From contig NZ_PQSU01000038.1 of NCBI RefSeq assembly GCF_002920615.1, positions 21,836-85,835 on the forward strand: a stretch of 64,000 bases of DNA, written 5' to 3'. The DNA comes from Streptomyces sp. Ru62 (lineage in GTDB: Bacteria; Actinomycetota; Actinomycetes; Streptomycetales; Streptomycetaceae). A program made the position numbers and the translations under genes. Shown here piece by piece: positions 9,306-18,406 of the stretch; within the stretch, counting starts at the first letter, position 1, and each line of letters opens with the position of its first letter. The notes beneath the pieces were generated by a model, which searched no databases, was not told where the DNA came from, and saw only the letters and a list, made by a program, of their open reading frames with translations.

Positions 9306-9571
9306 CGCCTCCGCCCTGGGCAGCGCGCCGAGCCCGGAGGCCGAGGCGAAGGCCCGGATGCAGAGAGCCGCGCCGACGACATCCACGTCCCGGACCCGGA
9401 CCGCCTCGTCTGTGAGCTGGCCGCCCGCTTTGTTCGGCGGCCGTGCCGTACGACGCCTTACTGCCTACCTGGTTTCGAGCTCTCCAGGTCGGGGTGGCCG
9501 AGGGCCCGGGGGAAACCCAGTGGCTCCTGGAACTATGACTTCGTCCGAGACAGCCGTATCAGGAGCCATGC

Positions 9572-9988
9572 ATGGGAACGTGGGGGACCGGCCCGTTCGA
9601 CAGCGACCTCGCCGCAGACTTCGTCGATGAACTCGAGGGGCTCACCTCCCAGCAGGTCATCGACGTGCTAAAGCGGGCGTTCCAGCGAGTCACCGACTGG
9701 GGAGAGCGCGTCGATGGCGGAGACGGGGTCGAAGCCGTTGCCGCTGGCGCTCTTGTCGCCAGCGCCCTGCCGGACAGCCCCATTGTGATTGACCCCGATG
9801 ACGGCCCCAGGGAACCACTGCCCGAGCTTCCGGCTGGGCTTCGCGCGTCGGCGATACTCGCACTGGACCGGGTTCTCCAGGACGGATCAGAAGTGACAAC
9901 CGGCTGGGTGGACAGCGCCGACGCCGACCAGTGGCGCCAGGAAGTGCGACAGATACTCGAAACACTCGCAATACCCTCTGATCACTAA
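9572..9988 (+). CDS. DUF4259 family protein
   Basis: 138 residues beginning MGTWGTGPFDSDLAADFVDE, the diagnostic N-terminus of DUF4259. The middle (GALVASALPDSPIVIDPDDG) and the Leu-rich tail ending TLAIPSDH also fit the family, and the length is normal. It is soluble, with no signal peptide. DUF4259 proteins are common, often orphan, in Streptomyces and other bacteria and have no established role; some sit near toxin/immunity loci. It has no evident operon partner here. Confidence 0.9.
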   Translation: MGTWGTGPFDSDLAADFVDELEGLTSQQVIDVLKRAFQRVTDWGERVDGGDGVEAVAAGALVASALPDSPIVIDPDDGPREPLPELPAGLRASAILALDRVLQDGSEVTTGWVDSADADQWRQEVRQILETLAIPSDH

Positions 9989-10034
9989 TCATGACCGCTT
10001 CACGGAAGTCGTGCCGGAGCCCTTCAAGCGACAG

Positions 10035-10740
10035 CGTTTGTCGGTTGACGCCGACTTCCACCACCAGCTCCGGTTCCACCAACGTGACGTCCAGCTGTTC
10101 CCGGCTGCCCCACCCGACGACCATCCCGTCCATGGATGCTCGCGTAGCCCGGCCCCGAGCAGGCCGGCGACCGTCGCGCCTGCCAAGCGGGCGAGGGGCG
10201 TGGTGCGGCCGACGTACTGGAAGCGGCCTTCGTCGTCGTATCGCCCGAGCAGCAGGGTCCGCGGGGGCGGTCAGGGAGCCGGTGACCGCACCGACGATCG
10301 CCTCACTCGTCTCCCGGACTGACTCGCGCCACCCGGCACCGACGGCTCAAAGACGCGGTCCAGCCGCTTGTGCACGACAGCCTCTACCCCCGACGGCCCT
10401 CCCGGTCAGCCACTTGCACCGTGTCCGCATCGGTGGTCGACGGGCACAGCGCCCACGGTGCCGCCAGCCCACGCTCCTGGAACATCCCCTCCAGGGCGGC
10501 ACGCCGGCACCGGTAGGCCTACCGGGTGATGTCCGTTCCTTCCAAACGCAGCAGGTCGAAGGCGACGAAGTCAGCTGACCACTCACCGGCCGGCCGGGCT
10601 GCTCCGGCTCCATGGGCTCGCAAGCGGCCCTGCAGCCGTTCGAACGCCAGCCGCTTGGCCTCCCATACGACCAACTCGCCGTCCAATGCGGTCGCGTCCG
10701 GTAGTCCTACGTCGGCTCCGCCCCGATCACCACGGAGCTT
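10035..10740 (-). pseudogene. ATP-dependent DNA ligase (LigC-like), frameshifted C-terminal part
   Basis: Reading the minus strand gives ATALDGELVVWEAKRLAFER, then SADFVAFDLLRLEGTDITR, an in-frame TAG at 10521-10519 (where Trp is usual), then AALEGMFQERGLAAPWALCP, VHKRLDRVFEPSV, VRETSEAIVGAVTGSLTA, LLGRYDDEGRFQYVGRTT and EQLDVTLVEPELVVEVGVN. These are the ordered blocks of small ATP-dependent ligases of the LigC/LigD-like type. They lie in at least three frames, so the gene is dead. The N-terminal part with the adenylated Lys is not here; a matching N-terminal scrap lies at 32039-32171 on the same strand. Confidence 0.85.
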
Positions 10741-10843
10741 CGTCGGCGGCGCGTGAGCGCCCCGACGGCCATCTCCTGAGCGAAGGCCATGTGCCTGGCC
10801 TCCTGTCGGCGTGGTCCCGTGAGGAAGGCCAGTGCGGGCCGGA

Positions 10844-11434
10844 TCAGCGTGGGCGCAAACCGGACATCAGTGTCTCGACGCAGCCGGTGACGAGCGCGTC
10901 GAGGGGGAGGTTGCCGTGCATGCCCGTGGAGGCGAGCACGGTCAGCCCCTGGAGGAGTGTCAGGAGAGTCATGTCGACCCGGCCGCTGGTGTCCGGTTCG
11001 ATGTCACCCCGGTCCCGGGCCTCCGCCAGCAGCCGCAACGGCGCGGCGAATGCCCGGTCGTTGGCGGCCAGGAGGCGAGCGTTGCGTTCGGTCTTCGGGC
11101 GGTGCATCAGGCTCAGCAGCGCGCGGTGTTCGATGCCGAACTCGACGTAGGTCCGGGCGAAGACGGCGAGCCGTTGGGTGAAGTCGCCCTCGGCGGCCTC
11201 CAGGGCCTCGTCGAGTCTGCGCCCCAGCCGCTCGTAACCCTCTTCGGCGAGCGCGTCCAGCAGCGCCGTTTTGTCGGCGAAGTGCCGGCGGGGGGCACTG
11301 TTGCTCACCCCTGCTGCACGTGCCAGTTCGCGCAGGGACAGGCCCTCGATGCCGCGTTCTGCCAGAACGCTTTCCGCTTCCTGGAGGAGGGTGCTGCGCA
11401 AGTTGCCGTGGTGGTAGGGACGGGCCTCGGTCAT
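10844..11434 (-). CDS. TetR/AcrR-family repressor
   Basis: 196 residues. The N-terminal helix-turn-helix is clear (LRELARAAGVSNSAPRRHFA, near residues 32-51) and the C-terminal ligand domain is all-helical with ending TGCVETLMSGLRPR. It is divergent from the SDR gene at 11496 with 61 bases between the starts. That gap contains a near-perfect inverted repeat and the SDR promoter, so it probably represses the SDR gene and itself. It may also be leaderless: TAGGGT lies 6 bases upstream of its ATG. The inducer is unknown. Confidence 0.92.
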   Translation of the reverse strand: MTEARPYHHGNLRSTLLQEAESVLAERGIEGLSLRELARAAGVSNSAPRRHFADKTALLDALAEEGYERLGRRLDEALEAAEGDFTQRLAVFARTYVEFGIEHRALLSLMHRPKTERNARLLAANDRAFAAPLRLLAEARDRGDIEPDTSGRVDMTLLTLLQGLTVLASTGMHGNLPLDALVTGCVETLMSGLRPR

Positions 11435-11449
11435 GGGGTCACCCTAGCT

Positions 11450-11490
11450 CAATGTGTTCATTGACTACAATGTACCCAGTGAATACATTG
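11450..11490 (+). promoter_or_regulatory. Operator/promoter between TetR and SDR genes
   Basis: CAATGTGTTCA (11450-11460) and TGAATACATTG (11480-11490) form a near-perfect inverted repeat with one mismatch. CATTG/CAATG (11459-11463, 11468-11472) forms a nested repeat. A strong promoter overlaps: TTGACT at 11461-11466, 17-base spacer, TACATT at 11484-11489. Transcription would start at about 11496, the A of the SDR start codon. Repressor binding here would cover both promoter elements. Confidence 0.75.
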
Positions 11491-11495
11491 GGGGT

Positions 11496-12392
11496 ATGAC
11501 CAGCTCCCTCAGCGCGGCCCCCTGGACGGTCGGCCAGATCCCGCCGCAGAACGGACGCACGGTGATCATCACCGGCGCGAACAGTGGTATCGGCCTGGAA
11601 ACGACTCGTGCGTTCGCTCAGGCGGGGGCCCACGTGATCATGGCCGTGCGAGACGTCACCCGTGCTCGCCCGGTCGCATCGCAACTGCCCGGTTCGACCG
11701 AACTGCGTCCACTGGACCTGGCCGACCTCGCGTCCGTCCGCGCGTTCGCGGCGTCCGTCGACCATCCCTTCGACATCCTGATCAACAATGCCGGTGTCGC
11801 GAACGTGCCGCTCGGCCGGACCGCGGACGGATTCGAGACCCACTTCGGCACCAACCACCTGGGCCACTTCGCCCTCACCAACCTGCTGCTTCCCAGGATC
11901 ACCGACCGGGTGGTCACCATCGCCTCCAACGCTCACAAGAGCGCCGCCCTGGACCTCAACGACCCCAACTGGGAACACCGGCGCTACCGCTCCTCGGCCG
12001 CCTACGGCCAGTCCAAGCTCGCCAACCTGCTGTTCACCCTGGAACTGCAAGGCCGGCTGACCGCGGCGGGTTCCGACGTACGAGCCCTGGCCGCACACCC
12101 CGGGGCGGCCACGACCGGCCTGAACCGGCATCTGGGTCCGGCGATGAAGGCGGTCGCGGCGATCGCCGGCCGCTTCGTCATGCAGAGCGGGATCGACGGG
12201 GCACAGCCGATCCTCTTCGCGGCCGTCCGGGACCTGCCCGGAGCGAGCTACGTCGGCCCCGACGGCCGGGGCGGACAGCGCGGCCGGCCCACCCTGGTCT
12301 CCCGCAGCGCCACCGCCCAGGACACCGGCCTGGCCGCCGAGCTCTGGGACCTCTCCGAACGGCTCACGGCCACGTCCTTCCCTCTCGGCTGA
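11496..12392 (+). CDS. Short-chain dehydrogenase/reductase, TetR-controlled
   Basis: 298 residues from ATG 11496. The Rossmann motif TGANSGIG lies near residues 27-34, NNAG follows, and the catalytic YGQSK (Tyr and Lys) is present with Ser upstream in TIASNAHKSA. The sequence layout, including an AHPGAATTGL block after the active site, fits the extended SDR group of retinol-dehydrogenase/oxidoreductase type acting on unknown carbonyl or alcohol substrates with NAD(P). Start: the promoter -10 box ends 6 bases before ATG 11496, so the mRNA is probably leaderless; an in-frame upstream start at 11454 would lie inside the promoter. It is divergent from its likely TetR repressor. Confidence 0.92.
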   Translation: MTSSLSAAPWTVGQIPPQNGRTVIITGANSGIGLETTRAFAQAGAHVIMAVRDVTRARPVASQLPGSTELRPLDLADLASVRAFAASVDHPFDILINNAGVANVPLGRTADGFETHFGTNHLGHFALTNLLLPRITDRVVTIASNAHKSAALDLNDPNWEHRRYRSSAAYGQSKLANLLFTLELQGRLTAAGSDVRALAAHPGAATTGLNRHLGPAMKAVAAIAGRFVMQSGIDGAQPILFAAVRDLPGASYVGPDGRGGQRGRPTLVSRSATAQDTGLAAELWDLSERLTATSFPLG

Positions 12393-12401
12393 CGACCGGG
12401 A

Positions 12402-12432
12402 GGCGCACCCCGTCGCCTGCCCCCGGTGCGCC
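12402..12432 (+). terminator. Stem-loop after the SDR gene
   Basis: GGCGCACC and GGTGCGCC form a perfect 8-bp stem with a 15-base loop, starting 9 bases after the SDR stop codon. There is no T-run, as is usual in Streptomyces. Confidence 0.5.
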
Positions 12433-12642
12433 CGTCGCCGCCTCAAGAGACGGACGCGCTGTTCGTGCCGCGCCGGGACACCGGCCAGGCCGTCAGCGCA
12501 GGAAGGTCGTGGGCCGCCGCGCCGCTCAGAGACCGGCCAAGCGGACCGGGGAGGCTGTTCCGCTGAATGGCACAGGCCTGGGGGACGAACGGGCCCGGGG
12601 GGTTCCATCGAGAGGACCGTTTCAGAAAGGGGTCCTTTCATC

Positions 12643-14220
12643 ATGGCTCGTGTGACTGGTTATGACTATGTGGTGGTCGGCGCGGGGACGGCCGGGAGTG
12701 TGCTCGCGGCTCGGTTGTCGCAAGACGCGGCAGTGCGAGTGCTGCTGATCGAGGCGGGGAGCGCCGAGTTCGAGGCACCGGTGCAGACGCCGCGGGCATG
12801 GGTGTCGTTGATGGGGTCATCCGCGGATTGGAACGATGTGTCTGTGACACAGGCGGCCACGGGTGTGTCGTATCCGCTGCCCCGGGGGCGGGGGATCGGC
12901 GGTTCGAGCAGCATCAACGGAATGGTCTTCCTGCGTGGGCACCATTCCTCTTACGACGCCTGGGGTCAGGCGGGCGCCCGGGGGTGGTCATTCGCGGACT
13001 TGCTGCCCTTCTTCCGGCGCAGCGAAAGCACTCAGGGGCGCGATCCGTCCGTGCGAGGTATTCACGGGCCGATGCGGGTGGCGCCGGCGTCCCGGCCCCA
13101 TCCGGTATCAGTGGCAGGCGTGGAAGCGGCCGTCGAGACCGGACATGCGCGTGCCACCGATCCTGCCTGCGGTCTGCAGGAGGGAGCGGGTCTTCACGAT
13201 CTCACCATCGTCGCAGGACACCGGCAGAGCGCGGCGGACGCCTATCTGCGGCCCGTGCTGTGCCGATCGAACCTGGACGTCGTCACCGATGCCTTCGTGC
13301 ATCGTCTTCGGATGGTGGGTGACCGTTGCGTCGGGGTGTGCTACTCCCAGGGCGGGGAAGAGGTGACGGTCGACTGCTCGGGCGAAGTGGTTCTGGCGGC
13401 GGGGGCGATCGGTTCACCACATCTGTTGATGCTGTCAGGCATCGGGCCCTCGGAGCATCTGCGGGACGTGGGGGTCGACGTGGTGGTGGACCTTCCCGGA
13501 GTGGGAGCCAACTTCCAGGACCATCCGCAGACCAGCATTGTCTACAGCGCCGCGACACCGATCCCGGTGAGCCACAACAACCATGGCGAGGCCAGTGTCC
13601 TGTTGCGCAGTGAACTGACCGGCCGGCCCGATCTGCAGGCTTTGTTCATAACGCTCCCGTATCACAGTCCCGCGTTGCGCGGGCCTGCGGAGGGCTACTC
13701 GATCGCCGTGAGCCTCATGACGCCGCGGAGTCGGGGGTGGGTGCGCCTGGCCAGTCGTGAGCCTGGCGTGGCACCGCTGGTGAACCCGAACTACCTGAAG
13801 GACCGTCGCGACGTCGAGGCCCTGGTACTGGGTCTGCAACGTGCCCGCGAGATCGGTGAGGCGCGTGTTCTTTCCGCGTGGCGGGGATCCGAGGTGCTTC
13901 CCGGCCCCGGCCTGCGTGACGCATCAGCCCTGCGCCGGCATGTGCATGAAAGTCTCACCACCTACTTCCACTACGCCGGTACCTGTCGGATCGGAAGCGA
14001 TGAAGAGGCCGTCGTAGACGACCAGCTGCGAGTTCACGGTGTCCACGGTCTGCGTGTGGCAGATGCCTCCGTCATGCCGTCCATCGTTTCGGCCAACACG
14101 AACGCCGCGGTACTCGCCATCGCCGAACGGGCCGCCGACCTCATGTCGGGGAACCCTCCATATGGCAGTCAGTGTCGACTCCCGCACCCTCAGCGACCGC
14201 CATTTCGGGTCATTCGATAG
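12643..14220 (+). CDS. GMC-family FAD oxidoreductase (choline dehydrogenase-like)
   Basis: 525 residues. The FAD dinucleotide motif is at the start (YVVVGAGTAGSVLAARLS), the GMC signature LPRGRGIGGSSSINGMVFLR is near residue 80, and the C-terminal catalytic region includes TYFHYAGTCRIG and VSANTNAAVLAIAERAADLM. The enzyme would oxidise an alcohol to an aldehyde with FAD in the cytoplasm. AAAGGGG lies 13 bases before ATG. A short-chain or amino-alcohol substrate is plausible because an IclR regulator and a class III aminotransferase follow, but this is inference. The last about 15 residues are unusually Pro/Arg-rich. A second, internally deleted GMC gene lies at 17778-18301. Confidence 0.93.
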   Translation: MARVTGYDYVVVGAGTAGSVLAARLSQDAAVRVLLIEAGSAEFEAPVQTPRAWVSLMGSSADWNDVSVTQAATGVSYPLPRGRGIGGSSSINGMVFLRGHHSSYDAWGQAGARGWSFADLLPFFRRSESTQGRDPSVRGIHGPMRVAPASRPHPVSVAGVEAAVETGHARATDPACGLQEGAGLHDLTIVAGHRQSAADAYLRPVLCRSNLDVVTDAFVHRLRMVGDRCVGVCYSQGGEEVTVDCSGEVVLAAGAIGSPHLLMLSGIGPSEHLRDVGVDVVVDLPGVGANFQDHPQTSIVYSAATPIPVSHNNHGEASVLLRSELTGRPDLQALFITLPYHSPALRGPAEGYSIAVSLMTPRSRGWVRLASREPGVAPLVNPNYLKDRRDVEALVLGLQRAREIGEARVLSAWRGSEVLPGPGLRDASALRRHVHESLTTYFHYAGTCRIGSDEEAVVDDQLRVHGVHGLRVADASVMPSIVSANTNAAVLAIAERAADLMSGNPPYGSQCRLPHPQRPPFRVIR

Positions 14221-14252
14221 TGATCCCGCATTGATTCCGCATTGATTCGGAA

Positions 14253-14266
14253 TGTTCTAAAGAACA
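14253..14266 (+). promoter_or_regulatory. Palindrome upstream of the IclR gene
   Basis: TGTTCTAAAGAACA has perfect 6-bp arms around AA. It lies about 30 bases after the GMC stop and 167 bases before the IclR start. IclR-type proteins bind short A/T-rich palindromes, so it is a candidate autoregulatory site. Two copies of GCATTGATTC directly precede it (14229-14248 region). Confidence 0.45.
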
Positions 14267-14432
14267 CAAAAGAGCCCCCCTCGCCCGCCGGGGCGCATTC
14301 CATTAACCTCTCACGTGTGTCAAGACTCGACGTCGGCGCCGAGGAGAACCGGGTTGGTGTGCTTTGGCCGCACCCGCCTCCTGCGAACAGGCCGACGTCG
14401 GAAGAGTCAGGAACCGTCGGAAGAGCGAAGAA

Positions 14433-15107
14433 ATGACCGACGACCCCACCGCTGCTCCCGCGGTGACAAGCGAGGAAGCAACGCCCGCTGGAGTGGTGCA
14501 CAACACGTTCGCGCTCGTACGTGTCCTGAGCCAGGCGCAGCGGCCGGTCGGCGTGACGGATCTGGCGTCAGTGGTGGGTATACCGAAGACCACCGCTCAC
14601 AGGCTTCTGGAGCAGATGGCCCGGGAAGGTATCGTGACGCGTCGCGATCACAAGTGGGCACTCGCGCCGGGATTCGGCGATCTCGCACGGCCGGCGCACC
14701 AGCCCTCGCCTGAGGCGCTCGTTGCGCGTCCGCGACTGCAGGCCCTGTCACAGGCCACCGGCGCGACCCTGTTACTGCACCGGCAGTCCGGGGACACCTT
14801 GGAGACCCTGTGGTGCTGGTTCGGACCGCACTTCCGCCGCGTGATGCCCCCTGCAGAACAACGACTGGCCGCCGTCCACCCGGCCTCCGCGATCTGGCGC
14901 GCACTCCGCTTCGGACAGCTGGCCGCCGAATATCAGGAGGTGCACCCGGGGTGCAACTGCATCGCCGCGCCTGTCTCCCTCCCGTCCGGTGGCACCGGCG
15001 TCGTCACCCTGGTTCGGCCGGACAACCTGGAGGTCGAGTCCCTCAAGCGTCCTCTGGAGAGGGTCGCGTCCAGGATCCTCTCAGACATGCGTCGCCTCGG
15101 GGACTGA
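14433..15107 (+). CDS. IclR-family transcriptional regulator
   Basis: 224 residues from ATG 14433, chosen over a TTG at 14364 because GGAAGAG is correctly spaced before the ATG. The N-terminal winged helix-turn-helix (VTDLASVVGIPKTTAHRLLE) is typical. The effector domain follows, including ATGATLLLHRQSGDTLETL and a C-terminal Cys-containing pocket segment (HPGCNCIAAPVSLPSGGTG). It is somewhat short for IclR proteins, usually about 250. It lies between the GMC oxidoreductase and the convergent aminotransferase and probably regulates one or both in response to a small carbon metabolite (inference). Confidence 0.92.
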   Translation: MTDDPTAAPAVTSEEATPAGVVHNTFALVRVLSQAQRPVGVTDLASVVGIPKTTAHRLLEQMAREGIVTRRDHKWALAPGFGDLARPAHQPSPEALVARPRLQALSQATGATLLLHRQSGDTLETLWCWFGPHFRRVMPPAEQRLAAVHPASAIWRALRFGQLAAEYQEVHPGCNCIAAPVSLPSGGTGVVTLVRPDNLEVESLKRPLERVASRILSDMRRLGD

Positions 15108-15129
15108 CGGCAGACGTTCGCCGTCGGCG

Positions 15130-16467
15130 CTACCGGGACACGCCACGTGGCTCGGCCAGAACCGAGCGATAGGACTTCTCGAACAGGTCCGCCATCACCG
15201 TGATCTCCTCGGCGGTGGTGATCAGCGGCGGTGCGAAGGCGACGGTGTCGCCGATGGCCCGGAGAAGAAGACCGTTGTCGACGGCCTTGGCCATGACGGC
15301 CGCACCCATGTCGCCTTCCCTCCTGCCGTCGACGCCCGCAGTGAAAGTGACCGCAGCGAGGAAACCGTAGCCCCTGACGTCACGGACGGCCTCCGTACCG
15401 CGAAAGACGTCGAGACAATCCATGAGCCGGGGTGCCGTGTCCCGTACGTGACCGGGAATGTCCTCGTCGACGAGGACGGCGAGGGCCTCGCGCGCGACGG
15501 CCGCGGCCACCGGATGCCCGGAGTAGGTGAAGCCGTGACCGAAGGCGCCGATGCCCTTCGAGCCTTCGGCGATGGTGTCCATGACCCGCTGCCCCACCAT
15601 GACCGCGGAGATCGGTGCATAAGCGGAAGAGAGCCCCTTCGCCAGAGTGACCAGGTCAGGCCTGAGCCCGAACTCGGCGGTGGCGAACATGGACCCTGTG
15701 CGGCCGAATGCGGTCACGACCTCGTCGGCGATGAAGAGAATGTCGTACCGGGCGAGAACCTCCTGTACACGGGCGTAGTAACCGGGCGGGGGGATGATGA
15801 TTCCGCCCGCGCCGAGGATCGGTTCCGCGATGAACGCGGCGATCGTGTCGGCGCCCTCGGTTGCGACGAGCTGTTCCAGACGGGCGATGAGATGGTCCGC
15901 GTACTGCTCTTGTGTCGTCCCCTCCGCCTGAGGCGCGAGGGGATCCGGGCACGGGACCTTGACGAAGCAGGGCAGCGGGAGGCCGAAGCCGCTGTGGATG
16001 GACTCCAGTCCGGTCGCCGACCCGGCGGCCGTGGTGGTGCCGTGGTAGCCCCCTTCCTGAGAGATGATCTTGGTCTTCCCGGGGCGGCCGAGGCACCGGT
16101 GGTAGTACCACGCCAGCTTGAAGGCGCTGTCGTTCGCCTCGGAGCCGGAATTCGCGAAGAGCGTACGGCCCATAGGGATGGGCGACATCCGGGCGAGATC
16201 CTCGGCCAGGGCCAGCGTGACGTCGTTGGTGCGGTGAGCGAAGGTCGCGAAGAAGGGAAGCCGGGCCATCTGCCGCTCGGCGGCCTGCACCAGCCGGGGC
16301 CGGCTGTATCCGAGATTGGTGCACAGCATCCCGGATGTGCCGTCGAGGTAGGAGCGCCCGTCGCTGTCCCACACCGTTATCCCCTCACCTCGGACGATGA
16401 CATGGGGTTGTGTGCGCAGGGAAGGGGACGTGTGGGGCTCCAGCAGGGTGGACGGATAAGAATGCAT
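15130..16467 (-). CDS. Class III PLP-dependent aminotransferase
   Basis: 445 residues with fold-type I class III motifs: TLFANSGSEANDSAFKLAWY (phosphate-binding), AEPILGAGGIIIPPPGYYA, DEVVTAFGRTGSMFA with the PLP-ring Asp, and VTLAKGLSSAYAPIS with the Schiff-base Lys. Length and pattern fit the omega-amino acid:pyruvate / beta-alanine / putrescine-type transaminases. It transfers an amino group from an amine or omega-amino acid to an oxo-acid in the cytoplasm. It is convergent with the IclR gene, 22 bases between stops. Together with the GMC oxidoreductase it could process an amino alcohol or polyamine; that is inference. Confidence 0.94.
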   Translation of the reverse strand: MHSYPSTLLEPHTSPSLRTQPHVIVRGEGITVWDSDGRSYLDGTSGMLCTNLGYSRPRLVQAAERQMARLPFFATFAHRTNDVTLALAEDLARMSPIPMGRTLFANSGSEANDSAFKLAWYYHRCLGRPGKTKIISQEGGYHGTTTAAGSATGLESIHSGFGLPLPCFVKVPCPDPLAPQAEGTTQEQYADHLIARLEQLVATEGADTIAAFIAEPILGAGGIIIPPPGYYARVQEVLARYDILFIADEVVTAFGRTGSMFATAEFGLRPDLVTLAKGLSSAYAPISAVMVGQRVMDTIAEGSKGIGAFGHGFTYSGHPVAAAVAREALAVLVDEDIPGHVRDTAPRLMDCLDVFRGTEAVRDVRGYGFLAAVTFTAGVDGRREGDMGAAVMAKAVDNGLLLRAIGDTVAFAPPLITTAEEITVMADLFEKSYRSVLAEPRGVSR

Positions 16468-17102
16468 GACGTTGCTCCTGAGAGAAAGGTGAGGGTGGCT
16501 GACGCGCCCGCGGCAGGATCCGGCACTGCGAGAGGGGCCGGGCCGCCGCCAGCGATGACGACTTCAGCGGCCGGCCGAAGGGCGCCGGTACTGCTTGCCG
16601 GGATGCCCTGCAGCTACCGGCCGAAGAGCCGTCTTCTCTCAGGGAAGTCCGTTGACCCGGATGCTTCAAGGTCTGTCCCGGCCAGCAGAACAAGCCAGCG
16701 GGTGCTGCGTATGCGTCTTTTGATCGGCGCTCACGTTCGGCGGTGCCGGATGATGTCCCGGGCCGTGCGGGCCGCTTTTCCTCTGTGGCGACAAGGGCTC
16801 CACCGCACACTCCGGACAGCCCCTGGCGAAATGAACCCGCAAGGCCGTGCGCGGCGCCGACGATGCGCAGCAGTAGGTCGGAGCCGTCGTCAGGGGCCGG
16901 CGTCAGCCGACGGGCCACGGGCAGCAAGAGGGCCCACCACCTCGCCGCCGGTCGAGGCCACCTCGGAAAACCTGGACTTGTCGAGGCCCGCGGAGAAGGT
17001 GATGTACGAACAAGGCGAGCTCCTCGGCGGCGCGGAACGGACGTACGCGCCACAAAAGACCCAGTCGTTCGGCTGAGGCGTCGCTGTCGCCCCAGCGGCC
17101 GA
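16468..17102. other. Degraded region, no gene recognised
   Basis: No convincing coding frame on either strand. The upstream control region of the aminotransferase should lie at its left end. Confidence 0.4.
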
Positions 17103-17197
17103 GAAGCATTCCGTTGCTCGCGGTGGCCCCTGGCCGCAAGCTCGGCCAGCAGTGCCTCCAGGTCGGCGAAGTGCTTGTGCGGCGCAGCAGCCCTCAC
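17103..17197 (-). pseudogene. TetR-type DNA-binding fragment
   Basis: About 30 codons on the minus strand read RAAAPHKHFADLEALLAELA. This is the recognition-helix end and following helix of TetR repressors (compare NSAPRRHFADKTALLDALAE in the intact TetR at 10844). There is no upstream helix and no ligand domain, so it is a scrap. Confidence 0.5.
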
Positions 17198-17439
17198 TGC
17201 CGCACAGGTTCACCCGCGCCGAAGGTTGAACCTGTGCGGGACCCGCTCGCCGACCAGCTTCGAAGCCGCGCGCAGCAACGCATTGCGCAGATCACCCATG
17301 ATGACGGCCCGGTGGACGACGCTTGTGAGGACGCCGTGCTCACCGCACGTTCCCATCGCGTCAGCCTCTCCGCAGCCGACCTCTCTCCAAGAAATCCGGT
17401 GCGGCAGTGCTTTCGCACTCACCGAGGTGGAAGAGCGCC

Positions 17440-17630
17440 CGGAGATGCCCGAGGCGGGCGTCTGCACCGCTGTTCTGAGTGACGCGGCCGGCCTGCGTGC
17501 GGAGTTGGTCGAACGACCCGGTTCCAGCCGCGCCTCCAGCACGCGGATTCCTTCGCTGACACCGCCGTACAGACCTTCACCCACCTCGCTCTCCACATCC
17601 CGGACGCCGACGCCGTGTTCGCCGGCCTGA
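17440..17630 (+). pseudogene. Possible VOC/glyoxalase-like fragment
   Basis: In two plus-strand frames the segment reads CTAVLSDAAGLRAELVERPG and then TAVQTFTHLALHIPDADAVF. This order (Leu-rich strand ending ELVERPGS, then THLALHIPDADAV) is typical of vicinal-oxygen-chelate proteins. A frameshift separates the blocks and both ends are missing. Family call tentative. Confidence 0.35.
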
Positions 17631-17777
17631 CTGGTGAGTGCGCCGCTGCTCGCGTATCACCTCCTGCACCCGTCGTCACTGAGGCGTGCGTTACGCCTAC
17701 GGCGGCCGATCCGGAGGGCAACGTGCCGGAGCCGATCGAAACGTCCCGGCACCGACCCGCTCTCCCGTCGCCGGTCA

Positions 17778-18301
17778 CTACGCCAAGGCCGCGTTCTCCC
17801 GCCAGGTATTCCGGGCCAGGAGGCTCGCGGCGCGCTCGGCGATCGCGATGACGGTGGCGTTGGGGTTCATGGATGGGATGGCCGGGATCACGGATACGTC
17901 CGCGACGCGCAGGCCCCGTACTCCACGAACGCGGAGTTCCAGGTCGACGGCCGCTGTCTCGTCCGTGCCCAGGCGGCAGCTGCCGACGGGATGGGACTGG
18001 GTACTCGCGCTACGACGCACGTACGCACGCCAGCCGTCGGCGTCGTCCTCGGCGACACAGGGCGTCACTTCCGTGGCCCCCCAGCGGGCGAACGGCGCCG
18101 TCGTTCCGATCTGCCTGGCCATGTGGAGTCCGGCCACCAGCGTGCCGGGCGGGGACACGGCTCTCCTCCGGGCAGTGGGCGGTGCCCGCCTCGATCAGCA
18201 GCACACTGCGGTCCGGATCCTCCGACAGCCGCCCGGCCATCACACAGCCGGCGCTCCCGGCCCCCCACCACCACGTAGTCGTATCGCTTCGGCACTGCTA
18301 T
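17778..18301 (-). pseudogene. GMC oxidoreductase, internally deleted and frameshifted
   Basis: The minus strand begins PKRYDYVVVGG and, one frame over, continues MAGRLSEDPDRSVLLIEAGT, the FAD-binding start of a GMC enzyme. It then jumps directly to the C-terminal domain: HPVGSCRLGTDETAAVDLEL with the catalytic His, and MNPNATVIAIAERAASLLAR. Around 350 internal residues are missing. It is a relic of a second GMC gene, related to but distinct from the intact one at 12643. Confidence 0.88.
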
Positions 18302-18406
18302 GCCTCTTCCCACATGATGGTTCGGCTCCTTGTGCGCTATCGAGCCCGTCGTCGTTTCGCCGCTGCATCGCCTGTGTCGCCCGGGCGGGCGTGCACGGGC
18401 GCACGC

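Noticed and set aside
14989..17076. A 695-codon plus-strand frame
   Set aside because: It is antisense to the class III aminotransferase and has shadow-type composition (Arg/Gly/His-rich, no motifs).
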